From Whitmania pigra (taxonomy: Eukaryota; Annelida; Clitellata; Hirudinida; Haemopidae): a stretch of DNA of 64,000 nucleotides. The translations under genes were made by a program, and so were the position numbers. The notes beneath the pieces were generated by a model, which did not search any database, had not been told where the DNA came from, and saw nothing but the letters and a program-made list of their open reading frames with translations. Below are positions 1 to 15,339 of this stretch, piece by piece (position 1 is the stretch's first letter; every line of letters begins with the position of its first letter). The DNA lies in NCBI GenBank assembly GCA_021613335.1, contig JAJTWR010000266.1, forward strand, positions 4,791,001 through 4,855,000, in the 5' to 3' direction.

Positions 1-77
1 ATAATTTTACATCAGGTATGTAGTTTATGTTTTGCATTGGCACTGAATATTCATTACCCATGATTCAATTTCTAAAG

Positions 78-3000
78 GCGACATTGTCGGGTTAAGTTTT
101 TCTTCGGGAACTGAAGACCAAATAGCTTCTGGAGTTGTTTCCAAAGTTCAACAGTCCAGCATCAGTGTAGCATTTGATGGCAATGATGAGCAACTGCTCA
201 GTTTGGATGATTCTCAGCTTTACAAGATTGTTAAACTTGCTAATGATGTAACTTATCGAAGATTACAAAAGTACATTTGGAATTCTCTTAATTTTAATTT
301 GGCATTTAAATATGTTTCATTATTTACGCGTATAATTTTGATTGATTTATTATTTCTCGAATATGCGATTACAGTTTAATTTGTGTTTGACTCCTCAATT
401 TTGGTGTTCAGGGATTATTTCTTTGTAGAACTCTTGATAACATGGATTCTAAAGGGGGCCATTTGGTTAATGTTTTGTTTGGGATGTCTTCATTTAATCC
501 AATTCCCAATGAAATTAAAGGTTTGCAAATTTAATTATAATTGGTTTCTTAAGAATCATGGTAAAATTAATATTTATTTTTGCATTTATAAATTTCATGA
601 CAAAGCTCTATGGATTCCTCTTAAAAAAAACCTCCTAAAAATACCTATTAAATTTAGAATAATTATTTTATGGAAAATTATGTTAAAATATGATATTGGT
701 TTAGAAATTAAGTAACATTTTTGACACAAATGAGTTTCTTTGACACAACTTTCTTGTGAATGAAATATTTAGAGATGAAATATTTCAATGGAAACCTCGA
801 TGGATCTCAGAGAGATGCAGTTAAGTTTGCCATGGAACAAAAGGAGGTCGCCATAATCCATGGTCCACCTGGAACTGGAAAGACGACAACCGTCACGGAA
901 GTCATTAAGCAGGCTGTGCGCATGGACATGAAGGTTCTTAATTATATTTTATTGTCTATTTGTGATAATTATTGCTATTTATTTTCTATTTATGTAAAGA
1001 TTACATGAACTTATCATTTCAGATACGTTCATAGTCATATTTTTATAATCATTTTCCATAAAATAAAAACTTTTAAAGTTAAAAATGGTAAGGAAATTAA
1101 TGCACAATTACATAAAGAGATTTGTGCAACATCTGGAATAACAGTTTTTTTTGGAAAAAAATTTAATTCTCAGTTTTTGCTGCCTTTATTTTAAATGTTA
1201 AAATATTCGTGGATCCCCAGGTGTTGGTTTGTGCCCCCTCGAACATTGCCGTGGACAACCTGGTGGAAAAACTTTCTGACTCAAAAATAAAGATGGTGAG
1301 GATCGGTCATCCGGCTCGCCTGTTACCATCCATCGTGAAGCATTCATTGGATGCTATCGTGTCATCTTCGGATGGAACAAAAATCGTCGAAGATGTCAGG
1401 AAGGATATCAACGAGATAGTGGTACTTAATCTAATTATCTTTTAAGTTATCTTATTAGGTCAGTATTGCCATTTGCTGAAGTTTATCAACGACTTCATTG
1501 TAATTTACGGTTAGGCATGTTTTTCTCTTATTTGTTGAGGTGATTTTGAGATTATTTAAATTTGATTAAATTCATTTAAATGCTGCATGATTTAGATAAT
1601 TTTAATTAAAATAATTAAAGCTTAATTAACTCGATTAAAACATTTAAAATACGCAATGCAAAACAAATTACATCATTGTAAACACTTCTCCAGAATAGCT
1701 TCTCGAGTCGCAAGAACAAATCCAAGAGACAGAAACTGAGAGAAGAATTGAAAGTCCTGAGGTCCGAGTTGAAGGACAGAGAGGAACAAACTGTGTCCGA
1801 CATTTTGTCCCGATGTCAGGTCGTACTTTGTACCCTCACCATGGCATCCGAGGAAGGACCGCTGACTCAAAAGAGGATCAAAAATGACTTTGACTTGGTC
1901 GTCATTGATGAGTGCTCGCAGGTCAATTAAGTGTTATATTGCTATTTGATTGTTTTTCATTTGTTTGTTATTAGTTTTCAATGATTTCAACTGCATTGTG
2001 CGCTATTTTTAAAGCATTAAAAAAAATATTTTAATTCCTGAATTCAGTCACTCGAAGTTGCATGTTGGACAGCTTTGTTGAGAGGGAAGAAGTGCGTTTT
2101 GGCAGGCGATCACAATCAACTCCCACCAACAATTCTCTCTTCAGGGTTCTTGTTTATTATTTGTAATAATAAATTCGATTTCTTTACATTTAAGCATATC
2201 GTGGTGGTTATTGCAATTAATTGTTCTGTTTTGCTTTCCACCAGAGAGGTTAAGGAACAGTTGGAAGTCACTCTGATGGAAAGATTGATTGGTCAGTTTG
2301 GAGACTCCATTGTGAGGATGTTGACGACTCAGTACAGGATGCACGAGAGGATCATGGATTGGCCTTCGAAGAAACTTTACAACGGGAGACTCATTGCAGA
2401 CGACAGTGTTGCTGGTCATCTATTGAAGTATGAATTTTTGGAAGAACTATTTGTATTGTTATTATTATGTGATATCATAATTATGTTGTCCGTACAATAT
2501 CTTGTAATAAGTACTACATTAATAGTAATAGGTTGATACATAGACATAATTAAGCCTCAAATGTAACAAGCTCCACCTACTTCTGAAGGGATCTGCCGAA
2601 TATAGAACAAAACGAGTTGACATCAACACCTGTGATGATGATTGACACATCAGGTTGTGGCTTTCAAGAGGTTTGTCTGGAAGATGATCTCTCTAAGGGA
2701 AATGAAGGTTTGACATTTTGGATTGTTGATTCTGACAGCTTTACACAAAAAATATATTTAGCATTTGCACTCGTGCAATTTCTTACTTTGGTACTAAAAA
2801 TTGATTTTATGAAAATCAACACAAACACACGAACAATTATTTAAAGGGGAAGCTGATATCGTCTGCTACCACGTCAAGAAGCTCCTGAGATGTGGTTTGA
2901 AAGAGGACCAAATTGGGGTCATTGTACCTTATAACCTCCAGGTGAGATCCTTGCCATCAGTTGCATGTACTTAAATTGTTAACTCCTGTGATCAAGAGTA

Positions 3001-5704
3001 TTTTGCATTTAAATATTTGCATAAAATATATTATAAATAAAATAATATTTGTTGTTTGATGCACAGGTGGAGATTTTGAGGCAAAAGTTGCATCCAACGA
3101 ACCCAGGAGTTGAGGTGAAGTCCGTTGATGGATTTCAAGGTCGAGAGAAGGAGGCCATCTTGCTTTCATTGGTTCGTTCAAATTACCAAGGCAAGTGTTC
3201 AATTTAAATGGTTATTATCTTATGAATGTAGCAGCGATTTTACAAATAGTTTGCAGTAATAAATTGTTTATTAAACCAATTTATATGTCATTTCCTAATA
3301 TTTTAATATTTCAAATAATTAACTTTTTAAATTCATTTCTTGATATGCTTTTTGTCATTTGCTTTGAAAGTTGAGTAACTGAAAGAAACTTTTAAGATTA
3401 ATTTCTGAGTATATTTTGTTGCTGGTGCAAGCAACTCAATGTTTCAGTTGCTAGTAAAAATGTTATTTTAAATTAAATTTACTAAAAACAATGAAATTCT
3501 TGACAGGCGAAGTCGGATTTTTGTCGGAAAAGAGGAGAATAAACGTGGCTTTGACGAGAGCCAGGAGACACCTGGCGGTTGTTTGTGACTCGGAAACTGT
3601 GGGATGCGACGAGTTCATTAAGGACTTTCTTGAGTATGTCTTGCAAGTCGGAGATGTTGTCTCTGCTCACGACATCATGTCAGGTCAATGTTTATTAATG
3701 TTGTTTAGAGTAATTAGATTAAATTGTTTTATATTTCATGCAATAGATCTAAGCATTAAAGCTTTCACTGAATTATAAACAAATTTGATATGTTAATTGA
3801 AATGTAGTTTTAGAAAATTCTTTAATGACACTATTGTAAAGTGATATAATAGTTATGATAGTTACTTATCACTGACATAGCATGCAAATGCATTAAATAA
3901 AGTGTTGTTGTCATCGTTTAGAGATGGAATCTTCGAATGAGTTTCTACCAAAAGTTCAAATCGAAGGACTGGAAAAGTCAAAGAAAATTCCAGCGAAGCA
4001 GAATGCTGAGGATGGAAAGAAATGCAAACGGAAGAAATCAAAGGCTACGATTGAAAACTCGAATGTCGCAGGTTCAATTCCTTCTTCGGTCGAGGACACG
4101 AAGAACAACGAGAAGCCGAGTCAAGCAGAGAGGTTTGTTGCAATTGATCCTTAATTATGAGAAGTTTTAACAAATTATATAATTGAAATTAACAACAAGG
4201 TAATACTGATATTATTGTATTTATTAATATTATTACGTTGATAAATGATATTAATTTGCTACATGTTAATATTAATAATATTATATATTTCTTTAAAGCT
4301 ATTACACATCCACAATTACTTCTTATTAGATCTGTAATTACTTTGGTTGGTCATTGCTTATCAATGCCATGATCATTTTTAAAGTGTTAAAATGTTAAAT
4401 AACATTTGTGTTCCAAGAATTAATAATCATTTTCTACTCTTAGGAGGCTTGTTATTGATTTATTTGTTCATGTATTTATTTATTTAATCAAATAAATTGC
4501 AATGCGAAGATGATTTCAACTTAAGTCGACCGTTGTCCTATGATGTTCAGTTTAAAGGATTACTTGCACTGTAGTCACCATAATCACATTGTGTTACATT
4601 CAGTTTAAACGATTACTTGATTAAATGATTAATCGCATTACGTTACATTCCTTGCAGACGAATCCACTTTGAGAAGTTTTTGATGGATTTCCTGAGGAAT
4701 GATTCTGCAACTGAGCATCGATTTCCTCCGACACTGACACCTGTCGATAGACTCTTCGTTCATCAGGTCAGCTTGGGAAACTGTTTTTTTTTATTGTTTT
4801 GTCAGAAGGCAGCACCTCTTGTTGACTTATGTGTTGGATTGTTTTATGCCAATATTTCTTTTGTTAATTTTCGTTTTTTTTAAATATATAATTTTTTGTT
4901 CAGATATGTGAGGAGTTGGGACTTGTGCATGTAAGTGAAGGAGAAAAGTTTGAGAGGTACATCAGAGTTGCAAAGAATAATGAAATGAATGAAGATGCTG
5001 ATGAGATGAAGAATTCCATTGCAGCTGATTGTGAGGCTTATGACTCACCTCTTGGTGGTCCATCTAATTATGGGATACTGAATTCTGTAGCTGAAACAGA
5101 TGTTGAGGATGCACCAGTGAATGGAAAGAACTCCACCAATCAACTTTCAATAGCAGATTCAACTTCCTCAAAAAACGAATGCTACTGGTCGCCATTTGAA
5201 GATGCCCGAGATGACAAACCCGAACGCTCGGATGATGTCGCCACTCTAAAATTGACCGAAAAGCCTTCAAAGCCAAACAAATCACGAGACAAAGCTGCAA
5301 AGTCGTTGCAAAGCAATCAAAGCAAGCCAGATAAAACAGACAGCAGTCCTTCTGATCAGTATTTTGATGAGGTCATCAGAGAAGCAATGCAAGAAAATTC
5401 TCGATGTGCTTTTTTAGGATGCAAACAAAAAACCACTGTGTTGGGCCAAGATTGTTCCTTCTGTAAAAGAAGATTCTGTCTCTCGCACCACGTTGCAGAA
5501 TGCCACGGCTGTGGAAACGAAGCCAAGATCGCTGCCCGAAAACTGATCTCGAGGGAAGGAAAACTTTATTCGGGATCTGGGGTTCCTTCAAAAGCTTTAA
5601 AACCAGAAAAGAGAGCTCAACTGAAGTCTAAGCTTGACAACAGGTTGGAAAATATGGCTGAAAAGAGGAAGGGTGCTTCTCATAAACCTAATTCAAAAAA
5701 ATAA
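78..5704 (+). CDS. IGHMBP2: IGHMBP2/SMUBP-2 helicase, 5' end outside window
   Basis: Superfamily 1 (Upf1-like) 5'-3' RNA/DNA helicase; the vertebrate protein is ribosome-associated and cytoplasmic. Fourteen exons are visible: 78-270, 429-520, 773-933, 1221-1421, 1694-1921, 2048-2145, 2245-2427, 2589-2707, 2847-2941, 3067-3190, 3507-3683, 3922-4132, 4658-4766 and 4904-5704, about 930 codons. The part before GDIVG lies upstream of the window. Motifs seen in order: Walker [20 protein letters not shown], Walker [36 protein letters not shown] and [11 protein letters not shown]. They are followed by an R3H domain (exons at 4658 and 4904) and a C-terminal AN1-type zinc finger (about 5401-5520) with the expected Cys/His pattern. 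The order and spacing match the vertebrate family throughout. The intron after 3190 appears to use a GC donor. The linker between helicase and R3H is Lys-rich. The orthology call is strong; exon edges were set by hand. Confidence 0.93.
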
Positions 5705-5920
5705 CTTTTTCATTTTTTCTAGAATTTATTAGAAAAATATAAAATATAAATGAATGAATTGCCATTTTGTTTTTGAAATATCTGCAAATGATATGCAAAT
5801 AGGGAAGACTGCTAAATTTCAAGTACAAATACGAATAACAATGCTGCCAAATTTATAAAAATCAAAGAAATTTACAATTTGAATTGTTAGTAGCGCTGTC
5901 ATAATCAGAGACTCAGCTTA
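5705..5920. other. Convergent 3' interval, IGHMBP2 / SoxC
   Basis: AT-rich 216-bp spacer between two genes that converge. Polyadenylation-type A/T-rich hexamers occur on both strands. No coding potential seen. Confidence 0.5.
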
Positions 5921-7897
5921 TCAGTAGCTTTCCAGCATATCATTGATTTGAAAACTATTGAGTGGAATGAAGCTCGTGAATGGATCCTGATGATAAAGAT
6001 CTTCAAAAGAAATTATCGGAAAGTCGTCGAAATCCTGGACATCTTGGAGGAGGCAATTGACATCAACTTCTGAAAGCTCGTTTTTCCACCAGGTTGGAAA
6101 CTCAATAGCTTCCAGATCTTCTGAAAGAGAGCTCTTGTAAGGCTTGCTGCTGTTGATTGTGTTGCTTGTAGTTGGTAAACTGTCGCTTACTGGATAGCAG
6201 TCGTCGTGGAAATACTCATTTGTGCTCTCCAAAAGTTGGTAGTCAGGCATGAGGGATGTGCTGAATATGTTTGTTAGATGATCTGATTTTGCATCAAAAG
6301 TGCTTTCTACTGTGTTGAGGTTAAAATGTTCCAACGATTCTCTTGGCAAAGCATCGCTAACTCCGATCAACCTGCCCTCGTCTGGAAAGTAGGCCTCTTG
6401 CTGGCCAGAATACAAAAAGGAATCCGTTCCAACGGGTTTCGAGGGGGAAAATCCAAACACTCTGTCGTCTGGCAAAGTGGGAGAATCGATGAGTCCCTGA
6501 TGATCTGATGCGGAGGCAGTCTGAGTGGCTGTTTCCAGCTTCTCGTTGATTCTGATTTTGAGTGTGAGACGTCCTTTCATTGGTGTCTCGTCTGCTAAGG
6601 CGTCCTCATCGCTTACTTCCTGAGAGCGATTTCTGCACTTTTCGAGATTCGAACAGTTCTGCCTGATGATTTCAAAAACTTTCAACTTGGACAATGCCCC
6701 AGTACTGCTCAGAACCGCACTGAATACCTTCCTACCCCTCTTTTTTGTCGAACCAGATTGGAAATTGCAAGGCAGTTCATGGGTGTCATCTTTTTCTTTG
6801 ACGTTCTCCTTCAAGTTCTTCAATCTGAATGTAGGAGATGACATCGTCTCGAAGTCATGACATTTCTCAGCATGACCCGAACAATTCTGTCTCGTTCGTT
6901 CATGTGCGGACTTTTTAAAATCTTTCGCTTGAATCATCGTGCCTTGTCTGGGTTTGGATTTCGGTTGAACAACGTCGTCATCTGTATCGACCTCTTCTTG
7001 ACGACTCCTATTTATTACAATAATTAATTATGTATTAATAATGTCTATCAGTATTTGTCAAATTGAAACTCAATAGCGTGCAACACACGCAAAAGGGCAG
7101 CGAATGCAAGATGTTCAAATGGCTCTTACCTCTTCCTTGGCCTGTATTTGTAAGATGGGAATTGCTTCAGATGGAGAACACGCATCCTCTCAGCCTCCTG
7201 CACGTACGGCCTCCTTTCTTCTTCGGTCAGTCTCGCCCAGAGTTTTCCAAGTTGGCAGCTTATTTCTGAATTATGGATGACTCGTGGATTGTCGGGAGAA
7301 GAGCTCAAAATCTCGTTCTGAATTATTTGGCGCTCCATCTGGGACCACACCTAAGATGATTTATTTAGTTATTAATTTATTTATTTTTTGGTGCTTTTAG
7401 ATTCAAGACTATAATCATCACTTGATATAAATCTTCAAATGAGCTCTGCCAAAAGGCAGATTTATAATTATGCACTTCGCAGTACCAGGTAAAAGTATAA
7501 GCTTGGCAGTATCATTCTTATTATAGAGAGAATAATAAACATTGCAGATAAAATATTTAAATACTATTTTATAACCTATTTATTGGATTTCAGACATTCA
7601 CCTATGTCATGCAAATTGAAATAAAATAAATCTCCTCACCATGAAGGCGTTCATAGGACGTTTAACGTGTCCGTTGTGGTACACAAAGGCCTCCTTTTTC
7701 GCTCCCATGAACTTTAGGGCGTCAGAATACGGGGTTTTTGAGTTTGGATGAACCCGCTGAGATCCGAAGATGGGATTGTTCCGTTGAGGAGTGGAAGGTC
7801 CACCACGCGATGACACCAGAGAACAAAACATTGCCAGGTTTTGAAACCCGTTTTGATTCCAAGTTTCAAAACTTAGCGTTCGCAAATGATCGCTCAC
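5921..7897 (-). CDS. SoxC-like HMG-box transcription factor
   Basis: Sequence-specific nuclear DNA-binding factor of the SOX family. Three exons: 7640-7897, 7130-7350 and 5921-7007, joining in frame to about 521 residues from ATG 7897. The HMG box starts [10 protein letters not shown] at the end of exon 1 and continues VWSQMER to YKYRPRKR in exon 2, so a phase-0 intron splits the box right after AFM and a phase-2 intron follows it. WSQMER and YKYRPRK resemble group C (Sox4/11). The long acidic C-terminus ends MLESY, which loosely recalls the SoxC tail. Odd points: the loop between helices 1 and 2 is about 8 residues longer than in typical Sox boxes, and vertebrate SoxC genes lack introns. Another divergent Sox group is the main alternative. 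SOX membership is near certain, the group less so. Confidence 0.88.
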
Positions 7898-9050
7898 CGT
7901 CTCATAGGAAGGACTTTTATAGAGCAGAGGCGGTCGGTTTTGCTATTATTTCACTGACTGCCTCGGTGGCACGCGATCAGCTCAGACATATCGTGCTAAG
8001 CAAACGCATGTGCTCAAGTCTAATGATTAATAATAGTAATAACAGTAATACAAGGAAATAATAACAATAATAATGAGAGAATTAATTTTCATTAATTACG
8101 TCTTTCAGCCAATAGCATGAGTGCTTGTCAGTGATAATAAGTAATATTTAATAATAATATTAATAACTAATATAAAGAATTAATTTTAATTACATAATTA
8201 ACGAAAGTAATATAAACCATGGAGTGCATTTATTTCGTGGAAATATGCAAGAAAGTGCGTATAGAAAATCATGATCTAAGTTTATCAACCAATCCAATCG
8301 ATCAGACATTCAATCAATTTCTCAACCATTCCGCTGAAGCACTGTTTGACCTCTTGTTGTACTTCATTTCGTCATCACAGGTTGATGAATAAATATTTGC
8401 TCTACCAATCAAGCCCGACCTTGGAATCTGGGCGGGTCAAGCGAGAGTTTTTGAAGGACGCGTCACTTTTGTTCTTAAAATGTCTGTTTTAAAAGGCTAT
8501 TTTCACGGTTGCATTAGTAACATGAGTGCTGATAGTAATGACAATAGATAATGCAGATAATATTAAATAATATTAATATAGTTAATATTAAAAAATAATA
8601 AAAACGATATCGATATCAATGCTGTGTCTGACGAAAACTGGCAGATCTCAACTGGTTGCATGAATAGTATTCAACAGTGAGAGAAGCAACATAAACATGG
8701 TTCTTATTATCTTCAAATCGAATGTGTGAAAGTCTTCAGTCCTTCTCGTCCACGAACCGCTGCTGTGCTTTCGGAGATCAACGTGCAGTTCATCGATTCA
8801 ACTCCTTACTTCGGCGGTCGCCATCTTTTCTTTTTTCGTCTTCAATTCTCTCCTTTTTCGTAGGTCTATCTCTCCTCTCACTGGGTTGAATTTATACAAT
8901 CGAGTTGAGGAGTAACCCTGGCTCGAGACATCTGCTTCGCTCTTTGAGCGATTGTCAAGAAAAAAAAATCTTTGAGACTTGATTGCTTTGCTGGGGTCTT
9001 TTGGCAATATAAAGGAGTGGTGGCGGCTGTGACAACAGCGATGTTGATGG
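7898..9050. other. Upstream region of the SoxC-like gene, no gene recognised
   Basis: AT-rich sequence holding the presumed promoter of the minus-strand Sox gene. A 69-codon minus-strand reading frame at 8798-9007 is Lys/Arg/Ser-rich, but it has no recognisable domain and no supported splice partners, so I do not call it a gene. Confidence 0.4.
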
Positions 9051-9051
9051 T

Positions 9052-9130
9052 AATTATGATGATGATGATGTTGAAGAAGATGATGACGATGATTATGGTA
9101 ACATTGATGATGATGATGATGATGATGATA
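9052..9130. repeat. GAT/ATG trinucleotide microsatellite
   Basis: Runs of ATGATGATG interrupted by short GAAGAA stretches. Simple repeat; the apparent poly-Met reading frame is an artefact. Confidence 0.9.
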
Positions 9131-9247
9131 TTAAAGAAGAAGTATAATATTATATATTTGTCACTAATTAGATCATATTTCCAAAATAAATATATTCAAT
9201 TTAATTATTTATTTCAATGTTTTGAATGCTCCCCTAAACCTTGTTGA

Positions 9248-9650
9248 CGTATTGTTATTGTTGCTGTTAATGTTATTATTGTTATTGCTGTTATTATTGT
9301 TGTTGCTGTTAATATTGTTGCTGCTGCTATTATTGTTGTTGCTGTTAATATTGTTGCTGCTGCTAATATTGTTGCTGCTGCTATTATTGTTGTTGCTGCT
9401 ATTATTGTTGTTGCTGTTATTATTGTTGTTGCTGCTATTATTGTTGTTGCTGTTATTATTGTTGTTGCTGCTATTATTGTTATTGCTGTTATTATTGTTG
9501 CTGCTGCTATTATTGTTGTTGCTGTTATTATTGTTGTTGCTGTTATTATTGTTGCTGCTGCTATTATTGTTGTTGCTGTTATTATTGTTGTTGCTGTTAT
9601 TATTGTTGTTGCTGTTATTATTGTTGTTGCTGTTATTATTGTTATTGTAG
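9248..9650. repeat. TTG/CTG/TTA-rich minisatellite, about 15-18 bp unit
   Basis: About 400 bp of degenerate units such as TTATTATTGTTGTTGCTG, keeping trinucleotide phase. This makes long open frames on both strands (poly-Leu on plus, poly-Asn/Ser on minus). No flanking coding exon is visible, so it is best read as non-coding satellite. Confidence 0.9.
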
Positions 9651-9754
9651 AACAAAGCTTATGTTCTAGAGACGCGCTTTGCTCTAATGATCCTAAAACC
9701 TATGCTGATGACGTCACAACAATTCCCTTCTGAGGTTAAATAATTCTCCAGCAT

Positions 9755-9836
9755 TTATATTTATATTTGTGTTTGTATTTGCATATGTATCTGTATCTGT
9801 ATTTGTATTTGTATTTGTGCTTGTATTTGTATTTGG
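9755..9836. repeat. TATTTG/TATCTG hexanucleotide microsatellite
   Basis: Imperfect tandem run of TATTTG, TTTGTG and TATCTG units. Simple repeat without coding signal. Confidence 0.85.
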
Positions 9837-10251
9837 CCAGTCTTATGAGTGACTTTCCAGAATCTATTGCGATGGCACTACAATCGCCAGGCCAAATGCA
9901 TGATGCTCCTCTCCAGGTGTGATTGCGAACACGAACTCGACAGTCAGCCCCGGATGTAGGGATGGTCGGGATGTGCCACTGAACTCGGCCCCCACTAACC
10001 AGCCAGAAAACCTTTTTTTTTGTTTGTCGGGTTATTGGCCACCACCAACTATCTGTGCTTGGACCTTCATCGAGGTAAATACGGATCATTCAGCTAACCT
10101 GCTCGCTAATATTCGTTAACATGTTAGCATAATATGCTGCTTGTTGTAATAATAACCATTATTATATTATATGTAAAATATCGAATGCGATGGAATGATA
10201 ATTTTGTATAACTTTGTAATATTGTAATTCTACTTCATTTGTATTTGCATA

Positions 10252-10395
10252 GCATCAGAGGCGCTTCTTGTAACCATTTATATAGCGCTCCTTGCCAAGG
10301 GCGCTGGCGGCAGTGCAAGCTGGGTTTCGAACATGGCACATTACTGCTGCCTTTACCGCCGCATGCAGGCACGTAACCCATTCGTTACATTGCCG
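10252..10395 (+). repeat. Dispersed repeat with TTTATATAGCGC core, copy 1
   Basis: Shares an ordered set of blocks with sequence near 57757-57905 and, more weakly, 44800-44945: ATTTATATAGCGC, AAGGGCGCT, GTGCAAGCTGGGT, then TCGAACA(T/C)G(G/A)CAC and a TTTACCG(C/T)CG block. It is more GC-rich than its surroundings. A SINE or other short mobile repeat is likely; family not identified. Confidence 0.7.
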
Positions 10396-10419
10396 AATGC
10401 TCCTTATTATCCTTCATTT

Positions 10420-11137
10420 ATTATTATCATTACAATTTTATTTTCCATCCTGTAATTCAGACCGCTGGAACTAAGGAAATCATGATATATAATCATAAGC
10501 TCTCACATTATTTGAATGACAATTAACAGTAAGTAGTAATAATTAGTATTGGTTAGTAATTATGTAGTAAAAACTTAGTAATTATTATATTTTTTAATCA
10601 TTAATAATGATAGTCATTATTAGTCAAAATGTATTTATTTGAAATGACAGAAATCATACTTTTGGTTAATGATTAACTTATTACATGAATCTGATGAAGC
10701 AAGCAATGTCAGAAATAGAAGTAAATAATTAATTGAAATAATATTAAGAACTACTAAATAATTATGATCATGAAAAGTAACGGTCCTTCGTAACGCTTTT
10801 TTACGTGACAACGTCATTGACACGATTGAAACAATGGAACAGCTGTAATTCCTGATGTCATCACAGTCAGTGCAGGCTGACATCATGCTTATCAACAATA
10901 ATCATAACAACAATCACAGCAGCAACAATAACAGCAATAACAGTTCAATAAATTCGCCTATCTAATTTATATAGTTCCGTTGACGTTTAATAATAAATTA
11001 TCGTCGCAAGCGTCGTCGTCATCGTCGTCTCTTAATTTTTAATTTGCTTAATTCGTTCAAGCAGATCGACAAAACCTTGAAATTACGTGAGAAAGAGGAG
11101 AACCGCAACACAATTCTTATGAAATAATAATGTCACT
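10420..11137. other. AT-rich intergenic DNA, nothing recognised
   Basis: Low-complexity TAAT-rich sequence. No domain, RNA gene or inverted repeat that I can support. Confidence 0.4.
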
Positions 11138-11200
11138 AACAATAACAATAACAATAATAACAATAACAATAACAACAACAACAACAACAACAACAATAAT

Positions 11201-14585
<3,385 letters not shown>

Positions 14586-14587
14586 AA

Positions 14588-14726
14588 TAAGGACGCAATT
14601 TGGAAGGGGCAGGGGCAAGCAACACCCCCTGACTTTAGACTAGACGCAACAAAAGGTCATCTCCTAATGTTTTACGAGGGTTTGCCCCACCCCACCACCC
14701 TAGAAAAAGCTGAAATGACTTCCCTG
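14588..14726 (+). mobile_element. Short MITE-like repeat, copy 1
   Basis: Internal blocks match the element at 30555-30672: GGACGCAATTTGG at the left, CTAGACGCAA plus AAAGGTC in the middle, GTTTGCCCC, and GAAATGAC.TCCCTG at the right. The right end in reverse complement (CAGGGAAGTCATTTC) imperfectly mirrors the left end, as expected of a small non-autonomous DNA transposon. Confidence 0.6.
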
Positions 14727-14811
14727 CGGACCACTCAAGGTATCCCCATGCCAACGTTTCGGTGAACCTTCAGCCCCACTTCCTGCCTGTGTTCGTTTTG
14801 ATGGAGTTGAA

Positions 14812-14930
14812 CATTATATATTATATTATATTATGCTATGTTGTATTATATTACATTACATTATATTATTATATTATATTATGTTATGTTATATTGCATT
14901 ACATTAGATTATATATTATATTGTATAGAG
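14812..14930. repeat. ATTAT-type pentanucleotide-like microsatellite
   Basis: Imperfect ATTAT/ATTAC/ATGTT units. Apparent poly-Tyr/Ile frames here are artefacts. Confidence 0.85.
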
Positions 14931-15231
14931 TCAATAAAACAAGGAAGATATTTTGAATGTTGTAAAAATACCAAAAACGTGAAATGCGTGAAAAGATTAC
15001 ATGAACGTTGCTATCAAGCCATCGCATGACAAAATAATGTGACAACTTTATAATGTGACAATCTTATTCAAATATATTACTCATCGATTACTTAATAAAT
15101 TCTAGTTCAAAAATGAGTCTATTAAATGCTTTTTGATTCAGTTGTTGCTTAGTTTTTATTAATTTAGAGTTTTTAATTTATTAATTTGTGTTGTGGACAT
15201 GTACTAAAGAGAAGCTCCCAACGTTCCACTT

Positions 15232-15331
15232 AACATAACATAACATAACATAACATAACAATTATTTACAGTGGTTAAGAAGACCTGGATCTGTGTAATA
15301 ACCACTCTTTTTAGTCCTAATAACCTAATTT
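15232..15331 (+). repeat. AACAT pentamer run plus dispersed repeat, copy 1
   Basis: Six AACAT pentamers lead into a block containing TAAGAAGACCTGGATCTGTG and AATAACCACTCTTTTTAGTC. Essentially the same order, with two or three pentamers, occurs at 61931-62012. This is a dispersed repeat of unknown class. Confidence 0.8.
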
Positions 15332-15339
15332 ATAACTTG

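Noticed and set aside
8798..9007. 69-codon basic minus-strand frame
   Set aside because: Compositionally biased, no homologue recognised, no splice signals that extend it.
9209..9655. Long open frames encoding poly-Leu (+) and poly-Asn/Ser (-)
   Set aside because: They are translations of a trinucleotide-phased minisatellite; no flanking coding exon or domain.
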